Assembly (NCBI RefSeq): GCF_001517585.1
Contig: NZ_FBYC01000004.1
Coordinates: forward strand, 1,240,001 to 1,304,000
Length of the DNA stretch: 64,000 nt
Reading direction: 5' to 3'
Origin: Roseibaca calidilacus
GTDB lineage: Bacteria; Pseudomonadota; Alphaproteobacteria; Rhodobacterales; Rhodobacteraceae
A program made the translations under genes and the position numbers. The first letter of the stretch is position 1, and each line of letters begins with the position of its first letter. The notes under the pieces were generated by a model. That model saw only the letters and a program-made list of their open reading frames with translations. It was not told the origin of the DNA and did not search any database. This document shows positions 8,656-18,629 of the stretch, in pieces.

Positions 8656-9336
8656 TTATTCCGCCGCCGAAGATTTCATCTCGGGGGCGGGGGCCGTGTC
8701 GCCCTCTGCCTTGGGTGCGCGCGGCTTGCGGGGCGCGCGGCGAGGCTTGGCAGGGGCATCTTCGCCCTCTGCCTTGGGCGCGCGCGGTTTGCGGGTGTTG
8801 CGCGGCTTGCGGGGCGTATCATCGCCCGCCGGGGCATCAAAGCGCGCGTTGCCTTCGGGCGTATCGACCACCAAGGCGCTGTCATCGCTGCTTTCTGCCG
8901 GGGCCAGATCAAAACCCGTGCCCGTGGATGGCTGCTCTGCCGCATGCGCCTCGGTCGGCTGATCGGGCTGGGTCTGGGCGTGATGGCCACCCTGCCCGCC
9001 TTGCTGGCCGTGCTGGTGACGATTGCGATCCTCGTTACGGGCGCGCTGGTCTTCCTGCTGTTGGCGGCGTGCCTCTTGCTCGGCGGCCTGTTCTTTCTGG
9101 GCCTGCGCCAACATGCGGGTATAGTGCTCAGCGTGTTGCTGAAAGTTTTCCGCCGCAACACGGTCATTGCCCAATTGCGCGTCGCGCGCAAGGAACTGGT
9201 ATTTCTCGATGATCTGCTGCGGCGTGCCGCGCACTTTGCCTTCGGGCCCGGAACTGTCGAACACGCGGTTGACGATGTTTCCAAGCGTTTTGGGGCGGTT
9301 CGACTTTGAACGCGAACGTTTGTTGGGTGATCTCAT
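8656..9336 (-). CDS. DUF4167 protein with basic AT-hook-like tail
   Basis: The conserved N-terminal 80 residues (KTLGNIVNRVFDSSGPEGKV, then KYQFLARDAQLGNDRVAAEN) are the DUF4167 domain found across alphaproteobacteria. The middle is Gln/His/Asp-rich and disordered. The tail carries two copies of RKPRAPKAEG, basic Pro/Arg motifs that look like AT-hooks, so nucleic-acid binding is a reasonable inference. The two tail copies are also direct DNA repeats (around 8702-8730 and 8768-8796). It follows prmC and prfA in the same direction, as in relatives. Confidence 0.85.
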   Translation of the reverse strand: MRSPNKRSRSKSNRPKTLGNIVNRVFDSSGPEGKVRGTPQQIIEKYQFLARDAQLGNDRVAAENFQQHAEHYTRMLAQAQKEQAAEQEARRQQQEDQRARNEDRNRHQHGQQGGQGGHHAQTQPDQPTEAHAAEQPSTGTGFDLAPAESSDDSALVVDTPEGNARFDAPAGDDTPRKPRNTRKPRAPKAEGEDAPAKPRRAPRKPRAPKAEGDTAPAPEMKSSAAE

Positions 9337-9542
9337 ATCGTAAAATGTCCAGCCATGTAGGGACTAATCTCGCGCGTCTTGGCGGGCCGGCTAAGGCCAC
9401 GCAAACAAGCCGCTGATCGGGATGACAGGTGCAGCGAAACGGTGCCGAACAAACCTGCCACACGTTGGTGCCATGCCGCGCCGCGTATGGCAAGCCCAAA
9501 GGGGCATAAAATCAGGGGATATGGCAAGTTATGGCTTATTTG

Positions 9543-10409
9543 TCATAGTTCTGAGGGCGACTGGCCCAGCGGGGCCTGCCCTGACACGACACGGGCATGG
9601 CCCGACAGGTCCTTGCGCAGGCTGACATGGTCAAAACCAGCCTCTGTGAAAAGCGCCTGAACGGCAGCGCCCTGCCGATAGCCGATTTCAACGCGCAGCC
9701 AGCCGCCGGGCCGCAGGTAATTCTGCGCCTGTGCGCAAATGACGCGGTAAGCGGCCAGCCCAGAGCCATCATCATCCGTGGGAACCAAGGCCATGCGCGG
9801 TTCGTAGTCGCGCACATCGCGGGACAGATCGGCCAATTCGGGCACCCCGATATAGGGCGGGTTCGACACGATCAGATCAAAGACGCCGCCAACCGCGCCA
9901 AACCAGTCCGAGCGCAGAAACGTGACCCGGCTTGATAGCCCAAGGGCTTTTGCGTTGCGGGCTGCGACCTTCAACGCGGGTTGTGACAGGTCCACCGCAA
10001 CCGCCTGCGCATCGGGGCGTTCGGCCAGCAGCGTCAGCGCAATGGCCCCGGACCCTGTGCCAAGGTCCAGAAGGCGCGAAAACGGCTGCTCCAACGCGGC
10101 CTCTATCAGGGTTTCGGTATCGGGGCGGGGGTCCAGCACATCGGGGGTGACGGCGAAGTCACGCCCGAAAAAGGCGCGCCGCCCAATAATCTGCGCCACG
10201 GGCCGGTAGGCCGCGCGCGCTGTGATCGCGGTCTGGAAGCGGTGTTGCGCCGGGGTAGATACGTCATCGCCCATCGCCAATGTCAGCCGATCGCGTGGGA
10301 TGTCCAGCGCATAGGCCAAAAGCACACGCGCATCGCCCGCGGCCCCGTCCAGCCCAGCCGCGCGCAGGCGGGCGATGCCGTCGGCCAGCAGCTCAGCGGC
10401 ACGCATCAC
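9543..10409 (-). CDS. prmC: Release-factor glutamine N5-methyltransferase PrmC
   Basis: Methylates the glutamine of the GGQ motif in release factors RF1 and RF2 using SAM. The SAM motif DLGTGSG is at residues 115-121 and the catalytic NPPY at 183-186, which contacts the target glutamine. A small helical N-terminal domain precedes them. 288 residues is standard. It overlaps the end of prfA, its substrate's gene, by four bases, so both are made together. Confidence 0.96.
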   Translation of the reverse strand: MMRAAELLADGIARLRAAGLDGAAGDARVLLAYALDIPRDRLTLAMGDDVSTPAQHRFQTAITARAAYRPVAQIIGRRAFFGRDFAVTPDVLDPRPDTETLIEAALEQPFSRLLDLGTGSGAIALTLLAERPDAQAVAVDLSQPALKVAARNAKALGLSSRVTFLRSDWFGAVGGVFDLIVSNPPYIGVPELADLSRDVRDYEPRMALVPTDDDGSGLAAYRVICAQAQNYLRPGGWLRVEIGYRQGAAVQALFTEAGFDHVSLRKDLSGHARVVSGQAPLGQSPSEL

Positions 10410-11461
10410 GCATCCATCGCCGCCAGCTTCGCGGCCTGGTCGGCCTCTATCAGCGCGTCGATCATTTCATCCAGATCACCGGCCATGACCGCATCCAGCT
10501 TATAGAGCGTCAGGTTTATGCGATGGTCGGTCATCCGCCCTTGTGGGAAATTATAGGTCCGAATCCGCTCAGAACGGTCGCCGCTGCCCACTTGCGCCCG
10601 CCGCGCATCGGCGCGCTCAGTGTCGGCGCGCTGGCGTTCCATGTCGTAGAGCTTTGCGCGCAGAACCTGCATGGCAATCGCGCGGTTCTGGTGCTGCGAT
10701 TTCTCGGACGAGGTAACGACCAACCCGGTCGGAATATGTGTGATCCGCACTGCCGAATCGGTGGTGTTCACATGCTGCCCGCCCGCGCCCGATGCGCGCA
10801 TCGTGTCGATGCGGATATCCCCTGCGGGGATGTCGATCTCGACCTCTTCGGCTTCGGGCAGCACGGCGACGGTTGCCGCAGAGGTGTGAATGCGCCCGCC
10901 CGATTCCGTGACCGGCACGCGCTGCACACGGTGCACGCCGGATTCGAATTTCAGCCGCGCGAACACCCCTTCCCCCGCCACGCGGATCACGGCCTCTCGC
11001 AGACCGCCAAGTTCGGTTTCGGAATAGCTGATGGTTTGCACCTGCCAGCCGCGCGCATCGGCATAACGCTGATACATGCGCAACAGGTCGGCGGCGAACA
11101 ACCCGGCCTCATCCCCGCCAGTGCCGGGGCGCAATTCGATCAACGCAGGGCGCGCATCGGCACTGTCGCGCGGCAACAGCGCAATGCGCAAGCCTTGTTC
11201 CAGTTCCGGCAATTCGGCCTCTAGGCGCGCAAGTTCTTCCTCGGCCAGCGCGCGCATATCCGGGTCATCGCGCAGCGCCACAGCCTCTTCGCGGTCGCGC
11301 AGCGCCTGATAATAGGCATTGATCCGGGCCGCGACGGGTTTGAGTTCGGCATAATCGCGCGACAGTTGCACCATATCGGCCCCCGACGCCCCGGCCATAA
11401 GCCGCGCCTCTAGGAATTCGAATCGTTGCAGAATTTGGTCAAGTGCGTCTTTGGCGAACAT
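10406..11461 (-). CDS. prfA: Peptide chain release factor 1
   Basis: Recognises UAA and UAG stops and triggers peptide release on the ribosome. The GGQ catalytic motif is at residues 227-229 (SGAGGQHVN), and the PxT stop-codon reading motif is PVT at 183-185. The 351-residue length is typical. First gene of the prfA-prmC-DUF4167 operon. Confidence 0.97.
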   Translation of the reverse strand: MFAKDALDQILQRFEFLEARLMAGASGADMVQLSRDYAELKPVAARINAYYQALRDREEAVALRDDPDMRALAEEELARLEAELPELEQGLRIALLPRDSADARPALIELRPGTGGDEAGLFAADLLRMYQRYADARGWQVQTISYSETELGGLREAVIRVAGEGVFARLKFESGVHRVQRVPVTESGGRIHTSAATVAVLPEAEEVEIDIPAGDIRIDTMRASGAGGQHVNTTDSAVRITHIPTGLVVTSSEKSQHQNRAIAMQVLRAKLYDMERQRADTERADARRAQVGSGDRSERIRTYNFPQGRMTDHRINLTLYKLDAVMAGDLDEMIDALIEADQAAKLAAMDA

Positions 11462-11563
11462 GAATTAGGCAAATGACGGCTTGCCGCGCCGTGGTCAAGT
11501 CCGCGGCTCTACTTTACGCGCGCCGCCGTTGCGCGTAGATAGTAGGAGAGTATAGCAACATTC

Positions 11564-12898
11564 GTGAGTTACATGGAAAACACGGCCGTCGTTTTGGATA
11601 TGGCCTTTTGGCTGACCGTAGGCGCTATCCTGTGTCTGCTGATTATGTCTGCCCTATTTTCTGGTTCGGAAACTGCGCTGACGGCCTCTAGCCGGGGCAA
11701 GTTGAAGTCACAGGCCGACAAGGGCGAACGTGGCGCGCAAAGCGCACTGACCCTGACCGAGGACAGCGAGCGCATGATCGGCGCGATCTTGCTGGGCAAT
11801 AACATGGTCAATATCTTGGCCGCGTCTTTGGCAACGGCTTTGTTCACCCGGTTGTTCGGCGATAGCGGCGTGGCCTTTGCGACGCTGGTCATGACGGTTC
11901 TGGTGCTCATCTTCTCCGAGGTGTTGCCAAAGACCTATGCTATTTCCAACCCCGAGCGCACCGCGCTGAAAGTGGCGCCGCCGCTGCGCGTGGTGGTGGC
12001 GATTTTCTCGCCCGTGGTGGCGGTGGTGCGCTTTATCGTGCGCCGAGTGCTGGCCTTGTTCGGGGTCAATATTGACCCGGACAGCAAGGTATTGTCGGTC
12101 CATGAGGAAATCGCGGGCACGCTGGCGCTGGGGCATTCCACCGGGTCGGTCGAGAAAGAGGACCGCTACCGGGTGCTGGGCGCGCTGGACCTGTCGGCGC
12201 GCACGGTCGAAGAGATCATGCTGCACCGCAGTCAGATTGACGTTCTGGATGCCGATCTGCCCATCCGAGAGATCATCGCCTATTGCATCAACGCGCCGCA
12301 TTCGCGCCTGCCGGTCTACCGCGAAGACCCCGAGAATATTATCGGCATTCTGTATATCCGCGACCTTGTCCGAGAGATGCATAGCCTTGTGACAGAAGCG
12401 GGCGGCGATTACGACGCGGTCGCCAAGCTGGACCTGTCCAAGCTGCTGCGCGAGCCCTATTTCGTGCCAGAAACCACGCCGCTGGATGAACAAATGCGCG
12501 AATTCCTGCGCCAAAAACGGCATTTTGCGCTGGTGGTGGATGAATACGGCGCGCTGCACGGGCTGATAACGCTGGAAGACATTCTGGAAGAGATCGTGGG
12601 CGATATCGAGGATGAGTATGACGTGCCGACAGACCCCGATCTGGTTCGGCTGGACAATGGCGAAGTGGTGGTCGATGGGGCGATGACGATCCGCGACCTG
12701 AACCGCGCCGCAGATTGGTCATTGCCCGATGACGAAGCGGTGACCGTGGCGGGCCTTGTCATTCACGAAGCGCAGACCATCCCCGAAGAAGGCCAAAGTT
12801 TCCTGTTCCATGGGTTCCGCTTTACGGTTCTGGAACGGGTTGACAACCGTGTGACCAAGCTGAGCATTCGCAAGCAAAAACTTGAGGCAGTTGACTGA
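11564..12898 (+). CDS. CNNM/CorC-type membrane transporter (DUF21, CBS pair, CorC_HlyC)
   Basis: Probable divalent cation (Mg2+/Co2+) efflux protein. The N-terminal DUF21 membrane domain covers about residues 10-190, with SALFSGSETALTASSRGKL as its signature. Two CBS domains (about 215-335, with SRLPVYREDPENIIGILYIR and FALVVDEYGALHGLITLED) would bind ATP-Mg. A CorC_HlyC domain (about 345-440) closes the chain. The open frame begins at GTG 11564; an AGGAG lies 16 bases upstream, rather far, and ATG 11573 is the alternative start. It overlaps nothing and is followed after three bases by a glycosyltransferase gene. Confidence 0.9.
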   Translation: MSYMENTAVVLDMAFWLTVGAILCLLIMSALFSGSETALTASSRGKLKSQADKGERGAQSALTLTEDSERMIGAILLGNNMVNILAASLATALFTRLFGDSGVAFATLVMTVLVLIFSEVLPKTYAISNPERTALKVAPPLRVVVAIFSPVVAVVRFIVRRVLALFGVNIDPDSKVLSVHEEIAGTLALGHSTGSVEKEDRYRVLGALDLSARTVEEIMLHRSQIDVLDADLPIREIIAYCINAPHSRLPVYREDPENIIGILYIRDLVREMHSLVTEAGGDYDAVAKLDLSKLLREPYFVPETTPLDEQMREFLRQKRHFALVVDEYGALHGLITLEDILEEIVGDIEDEYDVPTDPDLVRLDNGEVVVDGAMTIRDLNRAADWSLPDDEAVTVAGLVIHEAQTIPEEGQSFLFHGFRFTVLERVDNRVTKLSIRKQKLEAVD

Positions 12899-12901
12899 CC
12901 A

Positions 12902-13738
12902 ATGTCCAGCCCCAGCATTGCTTTTGTCTGCGCGTCAAACAATCCGCGCATTCTGGCCGAGAACCTTCTGCGCTCGCCCGCCATCGCGTCAGGTGCCTAC
13001 CCGCTAGAGGTGATCGAGAACGCAGCTTCGGCCACCCAAGCCTATAATTTGGGGCTGGACCGCACCAAGGCGGATATCATCGTGTTCCTGCACCATGATG
13101 TCTACTTGCCGCTGGGCTGGGACGACCTGCTGCGCCAACGCATTGCAGAGGTCGAGGCAGTCGATCCGAACTGGGCGCTGCTAGGGGCGTTCGGCATTGC
13201 CATGGACAGCCGCGCCTACGGCCCGGTTTGGTCCAGCTCCATCGACTTCATTGCCGGGCTGATGCCCTTGGCCCCGGTACCGGTGCAATCCTTCGACGAA
13301 TTGCTGTTCGTGCTGCGCCGCGCGTCCGGCCTGCGTTTTGACGCGGGGCTGACGGGCTGGCACATGTATGGAACCGATATTGTTTGCCAAGCCCGCGCCA
13401 AGGGTCTGGGGGCCTATTCGGTGGCGCTGCCGCTGATCCATAATGATGGCTACAAGGAAACGCTGGACGCCAATTTCGAAGCCGCCTTTCGCTACATGGC
13501 GCGGAAATGGTCCAACATGCTGCCGCTGAAAACACCGGTGGTGAAGATCACCCGCAGCGCGCGCGACCTGTATAAATGGCGCTGGAACCTGTGGCGGTCG
13601 CGCAAACAGCGCCGCGCGCAGGCCGCGCCCGATGCGCGCGATCCGCGCGATTATGCGCGGGCCTGCGGTTGGATGGACCTGCGCCCCTCGCTGAGCGCTT
13701 ACGCGGCAGAACGGGTCAGCGACAGGAACACATCCTGA
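12902..13738 (+). CDS. Glycosyltransferase-like protein (StrF-like GT-A fold)
   Basis: A 278-residue protein whose N-terminal half (IAFVCASNNPRILAENLL, then ADIIVFLHHDVYLP with the DxD-like HHDVY) resembles glycosyltransferase-2-like proteins of the StrF type. The region LTGWHMYGTDIVCQA fits the acceptor-side motif. The basic tail (KWRWNLWRSRKQRR) may sit on the membrane. The sugar and acceptor are unknown. The last 40 bases overlap the 3' end of the ABC ATPase gene on the opposite strand. Confidence 0.65.
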   Translation: MSSPSIAFVCASNNPRILAENLLRSPAIASGAYPLEVIENAASATQAYNLGLDRTKADIIVFLHHDVYLPLGWDDLLRQRIAEVEAVDPNWALLGAFGIAMDSRAYGPVWSSSIDFIAGLMPLAPVPVQSFDELLFVLRRASGLRFDAGLTGWHMYGTDIVCQARAKGLGAYSVALPLIHNDGYKETLDANFEAAFRYMARKWSNMLPLKTPVVKITRSARDLYKWRWNLWRSRKQRRAQAAPDARDPRDYARACGWMDLRPSLSAYAAERVSDRNTS

Positions 13739-14628
13739 AGGTCGGGTTCCTCTGAGGTGACATCGACAACGACGCCGCCCGCATCCGCAACCGCCGCCAA
13801 GATCTGCCCGGCGCTGATCTGGCTGCGCCGATAGGTCAGCGACACCCGCCCATCTGCCTTGCGCTCTTGGGTCACGCCTTCGGGCAAGGTCAGCGCGGTC
13901 TCGTGCTCTAGCGTCAGCACCAGTGTTTTCGCGTCCAACTGGCCCAACAGCGTTGCGGTCCTGTCCCGCACCACGACTTCACCGTGGTTGATGATGGCGA
14001 TCTCGTCGCACATCTCCTCGGCCTCTTCCAGGTAATGGGTGGTCAGGATAATGGTCATGCCCTGCTTGTTCAGCGCGCGCACATTGTCCCACAGCATTTG
14101 GCGCAATTCGATATCGACGCCCGCAGTGGGTTCGTCCAGCACCAGCACCGCCGGGCTGTGCACCAGCGCCTTGCCCAGCAGCAAGCGCCGCCGCATCCCG
14201 CCCGATAGCGTGCGCGCATAGGCTTCGGCCTTGTCCGACAGGCCGATCAGTTCCAGAATATCGTCGGTCCGGCGCTCGGATTTGGGCACGCCATACAGGC
14301 CCGCCTGCACTTCGAGCGCGCCGCGCGGGGTGAAAAACGGGTCAATATTCAACTCTTGCGGCATGACGCCAATGGCAGCGCGCGATTGGCGCGGGTTCAC
14401 ATCTTGGTCAAACCCCCAGATACTGACCTGCCCTGCGGTCTTGTTCACCAAACCGGCAAGGATATTGATGAGTGTCGATTTCCCCGCCCCGTTCGGCCCC
14501 AACAGCCCGAAGATGCTGCCTGCGGGAATGCTCAGATCGATGCCTTTCAGCGCGTCCTTGGGCGGTTCGCCCTTTTGGCCCGCATAGGTCTTGCGAAGGC
14601 CCGTGATCTCGATTGCCTGTCTGCTCAT
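13699..14628 (-). CDS. ABC transporter ATP-binding protein (ABC-2 exporter type)
   Basis: Nucleotide-binding subunit of an export-type ABC system. Walker A GPNGAGKST is at residues 44-52, the signature LSGGM at 141-145, Walker B VLVLDEPT at 161-168 and the H-loop His at 198. The roughly 80-residue C-terminal extension is like the DrrA/CcmA-type family that pairs with ABC-2 permeases. The start at 14628 has GCAGGAG five bases upstream; an upstream in-frame ATG at 14652 has none. No permease gene is adjacent in the window, so the partner and the substrate are unknown. Confidence 0.9.
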   Translation of the reverse strand: MSRQAIEITGLRKTYAGQKGEPPKDALKGIDLSIPAGSIFGLLGPNGAGKSTLINILAGLVNKTAGQVSIWGFDQDVNPRQSRAAIGVMPQELNIDPFFTPRGALEVQAGLYGVPKSERRTDDILELIGLSDKAEAYARTLSGGMRRRLLLGKALVHSPAVLVLDEPTAGVDIELRQMLWDNVRALNKQGMTIILTTHYLEEAEEMCDEIAIINHGEVVVRDRTATLLGQLDAKTLVLTLEHETALTLPEGVTQERKADGRVSLTYRRSQISAGQILAAVADAGGVVVDVTSEEPDLQDVFLSLTRSAA

Positions 14629-14731
14629 GTTTGCTCCTGCCGGGGGCAACATGTCTTGTCGCGCGCGCCGGATTTGGTATTGTCCCGACCATACCTAGGC
14701 CAGCGCGCCGCCAGCGACAAGGACAGCCCTC

Positions 14732-14926
14732 ATGACCGCTCCCCTGCCCCATGACGCCCCAGAGACCCAGATCGTGACCACCATGCGCGTGGCCTGCGAT
14801 GGCGGCGAAGGTGCCTTGGGGCATCCGCGCGTTTGGCTGTCGATCAGCCATGACACCGGCATGGTCGAATGTCCCTATTGCGACAAGCGTTTCATCCATG
14901 CCGATTTCGCGGATGATGCGGCCTGA
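14732..14926 (+). CDS. Zinc-finger protein, zf-CHCC family (NDUFS6-like)
   Basis: A 64-residue protein with the four ligands C22, H31, C47 and C50 ([16 protein letters not shown], then [10 protein letters not shown]), matching the zinc-binding domain also found in the mitochondrial complex I subunit NDUFS6. In alphaproteobacteria it is a widespread small conserved protein that may relate to the respiratory chain, but this is not shown here. It is divergent from the ABC ATPase gene. Confidence 0.82.
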   Translation: MTAPLPHDAPETQIVTTMRVACDGGEGALGHPRVWLSISHDTGMVECPYCDKRFIHADFADDAA

Positions 14927-14928
14927 CG

Positions 14929-15393
14929 CTAGCTCATCAGCATTGGCGCGGCGCCGCACATCAACTCGCCATCGACGCGGCGACCTGTCTGGTCCAGAAA
15001 CTGTTCTATATTGTGGCCTGACCAAGCTTCGACAAAGCCAAAGCCGCTAATCAGCCCGCGCCCATGCGTGGTGCCGGTTTCGCCGTCTTGATAGTAATAG
15101 ACCAACCGCCCTTCCAACCCGTCATCACAGGCAAAGCGCGCCAGCCCCACCCCAAGGCCGGTGACGCGCCATGTGCCGATGCAAATGATGCCGGTATTCG
15201 TGACACCCGACAGCGTGCCCTCGTCCCACCCAATTGCGCGGCCCACGAAATAGCTATCCTCGCCCGGCATACAGGCCACGATCGGACTGCACGAATCGGG
15301 GCTGCCGGGGATCAGCGCGCAATCGGGCAACTCCATCGCCGGGGCGGCGCCCGCCAGCGCGCAGAGAGTGGCGATTGAACAGAGAAGTCGCAT
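14929..15393 (-). CDS. Secreted protein of unknown function
   Basis: A 154-residue protein with a Sec signal peptide (MRLLCSIATLCALAGAAPAM, cleavage likely after Ala19). The mature part has six cysteines, suggesting periplasmic disulfides, and no motif I recognise. The longer frame extends to 15711 over the polA start, but ATG 15393 with an AAAGG upstream and the signal peptide make this the real start. It is divergent from polA and convergent with the zinc-finger gene, two bases apart. Confidence 0.65.
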   Translation of the reverse strand: MRLLCSIATLCALAGAAPAMELPDCALIPGSPDSCSPIVACMPGEDSYFVGRAIGWDEGTLSGVTNTGIICIGTWRVTGLGVGLARFACDDGLEGRLVYYYQDGETGTTHGRGLISGFGFVEAWSGHNIEQFLDQTGRRVDGELMCGAAPMLMS

Positions 15394-15456
15394 GTGAAAT
15401 ACCTTTGACCAAATATAATCAGGGCCAATCTGCCCAACCCACAGGAACCGCGCAAG

Positions 15457-18400
15457 ATGACATTCGGCAAGGATAGCCACCTGCATTTGATCGACGGCTC
15501 GGCCTATATCTTCCGGGCCTATCACGCGCTGCCGCCGCTTGCGCGCAAATCCGATGGCGCGCCGGTCGGGGCGGTTGCGGGGTTCTGCAACATGCTGTGG
15601 CGCTATGTGCAGGGCAATGACGGACCGGACGCGCCAACCCATGTCGCGGTGATTTTCGACAAAGGCAGCCACACCTTCCGCAATGATCTGTATTCGGATT
15701 ACAAGGGCCACCGCCCCGACATGCCCGAAGACCTGCGCCCGCAGATACCGCTGACCCGGGAGGCCACGCGCGCCTTCAACATCGCCTGCGAAGAGCTGGA
15801 AGGCTATGAGGCCGACGACATCATCGCCACGCTAGCGCGGCAAGCGACAGAGGCGGGCGGGCGCGTGACCATCATCAGCGGCGACAAGGATCTGGCGCAA
15901 CTGGTCAATGACCGGGTGTCGATGATCCGCCCCGGCATGCAGGGCAAGCCCGATCAGCTTGTGGACCGAGGCGGCGTGGTGGAATGGTTCGGCGTGGGGC
16001 CGGAACTGATGATCGACCTGCAAGCCATCGCAGGCGATTCGGTCGACAATATTCCCGGCGTGCGGGGCGTGGGCGCGGCGACCGCGTCGATCCTGCTGCA
16101 AGCGATTGGCCCGGTGGACCGGCTGTTCGACGAAGGCACGCGCGAGGCGGCGCTATCCGAACTGGCCGCGCAGATTGACGCCTATGTGTTGGATCTGGAA
16201 ACCCGGCTGGAACGCAAGGTCAAGCTGGGGTCAAAGGCCGATGCCGCCGCCATCGTCGCGCTATCCGGGGCAGAGGTGGGTGCGGAACTTTCGCCCAAGG
16301 AATTGAGCGATCTCGCAATGGGCGGCAATGACGCCGCGAAACAACTTGTCACCATGCGCGAACGGCTGAAAGTGCTGCGCAACGTCGCGCCCAAAGTGGC
16401 AGAGGCGAAAGAGGCGGTGCTGCTGTCAAAAAGCCTTGTGCGGCTGGACGACCAGACACCGATCACCTTCGGCTTGGACGATCTGGCGGTGCGCAAGCCC
16501 GATGCGGACGCCCTGCTGGCCTTCCTGAACCAGATGGAATTTCGCACCCTCACCCGCCGCATTGCCGACAGCTTGGGGGCGGACACGCCCGCCCTGCCCG
16601 AAGCTGCCCCTACCCCGCAGGCAGACACGCCCGAAGCGCCCGCATTTGCCGACGCAAAATATGACTGCATCCGCGATCTGGACACGCTGCACACATGGAT
16701 CGCAGCGGCGCGCGAACGCGGCTATGTCGCGGTCGATACCGAAACCACGGCTTTGGACGAAATGCGCGCCGACCTGGTCGGCGTCTCGCTGTGTATTGAA
16801 GCCGGTCACGCCGCCTATGTCCCGCTGGCGCACCGCGCGGGCGGCGACGGATTGTTCGATGACCCCGCCCTCAGCGACGGGCAAATCCCCATGGCCGAGG
16901 CGTTAAAGGCGCTACAACCCCTTCTGGAAGACCCGAGCATTCTGAAAATCGGGCAGAACATGAAGTATGACGCCAAGATCCTCAAAGGCTATGGCATAAG
17001 CGTTGCCCCGATAGATGACACCATGCTGATGAGCTACGCATTGCATGGCGGCCTGCACGGGCATGGGATGGATGCGCTCTCGGACCGCTATCTGAACCAC
17101 GCGCCCATCGCCATCAAAACGCTGCTGGGCAGCGGTAAATCCGCCATCACCTTCGACCGTGTGCCGATAGAGGATGCAACAAAATACGCCGCAGAAGACG
17201 CCGACATCACCCTGCGCCTGTGGCAGATGTTCAAACCGCGCCTACACGCGGCGCAGGTCACGCGCGTCTATGAGACGCTGGAACGCCCGCTGGTGCCGGT
17301 TCTGGCCGCGATGGAGCGGCGGGGCATAAAGGTGGACCGCGATATCCTGTCGCGCATGTCGAACGCCTTTGCGCAGAAAATGGCCGGGCTGGAAGCGGAA
17401 ATCCACGAACTGGCGGGCGAGCGGTTCAACGTGGGCTCCCCAAAGCAATTGGGCGAAATCCTGTTCGACAAGATGTCGCTGGACGGCGGTAAAAAGGGCA
17501 AGACCGGGGCTTATGCCACCGGCGCGGATATTCTGGAAGACTTGGCCGCCGAAGGCCACGACCTGCCCGCCCGCGTGCTGGATTGGCGGCAACTGTCCAA
17601 GCTGAAATCCACCTATACCGACGCGCTGCAAGACCATATCCACCCCGATACGGGCCGCGTGCACACGTCTTATGTGATTACGGGTGCGGTTACGGGGCGG
17701 CTGTCCTCGACCGATCCGAACCTGCAAAACATTCCCATCCGGTCGGAAGAAGGCCGCCGCATCCGCACCGCCTTTGTTGCCGCCGAAGGGCATAAACTGG
17801 TGGCGCTGGACTATAGCCAGATCGAGTTGCGCATCCTTGCCCATATCGCTGGCATTGACGCGTTGAAGCAAGCCTTCCGCGAGGGGCAAGATATCCACGC
17901 TATGACCGCGTCGGAAATGTTCGATGTGCCGATGGACCAGATGACACCCGAAATCCGCCGTCAGGCCAAGGCGATCAATTTCGGGGTGATCTACGGCATT
18001 TCGGGCTTTGGCCTTGCCCGCAATCTGCGCATTCCGCGCGCCGATGCGCAGGGCTTCATCGACCGCTATTTCGAGCGTTTCCCCGGCATCCGCGCCTATA
18101 TGGATGACACGGTGGAATTCGCCAAAAAACATGGCCGGGTGGAAACGCTGTTCGGGCGGCGTATTCACACACCAGAGATCAACACCAAAGGCCCCGCTGC
18201 GGGCTTTGCCAAACGCGCGGCGATCAACGCGCCCATCCAAGGCACCGCCGCCGACATCATCCGCCGCGCCATGGTGCGGGTGCCGGACGCGATTGCGCAC
18301 CTGCCCGCGCAGATGCTGCTACAGGTGCATGACGAACTGGTGTTCGAGGTGGAAGAGGGCGCGGTGGACGAGGTGATCGCCGTGGTGCGCGAGGTGATGG

Positions 18401-18486
18401 AAGGGGCCGCAGCGCCGGTGGTGGAGTTGGACGTGCCGCTGGTGGTGGATGCAGGCGTGGGGGAGAGTTGGGCGGAGGCGCATTAG
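15457..18486 (+). CDS. polA: DNA polymerase I
   Basis: Repair and primer-removal polymerase. The 5'-3' exonuclease is at about 1-290 (LIDGSAYIFRAYHALP). A Pro/Ala-rich linker follows near 375-400. The 3'-5' exonuclease has its DxE motif intact at D427-T-E429, so proofreading is expected. The polymerase domain has motif A DYSQIELRI (D785), motif B RRQAKAINFGVIYGISG and motif C VHDELVFEV near residue 958. The 1009-residue length is at the long end for the family because of the linker. Confidence 0.97.
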   Translation: MTFGKDSHLHLIDGSAYIFRAYHALPPLARKSDGAPVGAVAGFCNMLWRYVQGNDGPDAPTHVAVIFDKGSHTFRNDLYSDYKGHRPDMPEDLRPQIPLTREATRAFNIACEELEGYEADDIIATLARQATEAGGRVTIISGDKDLAQLVNDRVSMIRPGMQGKPDQLVDRGGVVEWFGVGPELMIDLQAIAGDSVDNIPGVRGVGAATASILLQAIGPVDRLFDEGTREAALSELAAQIDAYVLDLETRLERKVKLGSKADAAAIVALSGAEVGAELSPKELSDLAMGGNDAAKQLVTMRERLKVLRNVAPKVAEAKEAVLLSKSLVRLDDQTPITFGLDDLAVRKPDADALLAFLNQMEFRTLTRRIADSLGADTPALPEAAPTPQADTPEAPAFADAKYDCIRDLDTLHTWIAAARERGYVAVDTETTALDEMRADLVGVSLCIEAGHAAYVPLAHRAGGDGLFDDPALSDGQIPMAEALKALQPLLEDPSILKIGQNMKYDAKILKGYGISVAPIDDTMLMSYALHGGLHGHGMDALSDRYLNHAPIAIKTLLGSGKSAITFDRVPIEDATKYAAEDADITLRLWQMFKPRLHAAQVTRVYETLERPLVPVLAAMERRGIKVDRDILSRMSNAFAQKMAGLEAEIHELAGERFNVGSPKQLGEILFDKMSLDGGKKGKTGAYATGADILEDLAAEGHDLPARVLDWRQLSKLKSTYTDALQDHIHPDTGRVHTSYVITGAVTGRLSSTDPNLQNIPIRSEEGRRIRTAFVAAEGHKLVALDYSQIELRILAHIAGIDALKQAFREGQDIHAMTASEMFDVPMDQMTPEIRRQAKAINFGVIYGISGFGLARNLRIPRADAQGFIDRYFERFPGIRAYMDDTVEFAKKHGRVETLFGRRIHTPEINTKGPAAGFAKRAAINAPIQGTAADIIRRAMVRVPDAIAHLPAQMLLQVHDELVFEVEEGAVDEVIAVVREVMEGAAAPVVELDVPLVVDAGVGESWAEAH

Positions 18487-18569
18487 TGTCATTCACCTGA
18501 TTCAAGATGCTCGGTTTACACATCGAAACTGAACTACACGTTCGGATATCTTAAAATGGCGGCCTCGAC

Positions 18570-18629
18570 TTTTAAGGCTTAGTTCTGCTACAAGAATACC
18601 ACATTCAGCTGATCACCGAGGTTGATCAC
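18570..18629 (+). promoter_or_regulatory. Putative control region of the AT-rich two-gene insert
   Basis: Two TGATCAC repeats (18612-18618 and 18627-18633 approximately) lie immediately before the first start codon, and an inverted repeat CTTAAAA...TTTTAAG spans 18550-18576. A possible promoter is TCGACT, an 18-base spacer and TACAAG. The repeats look like an operator, but no regulator gene is recognised. Confidence 0.25.
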
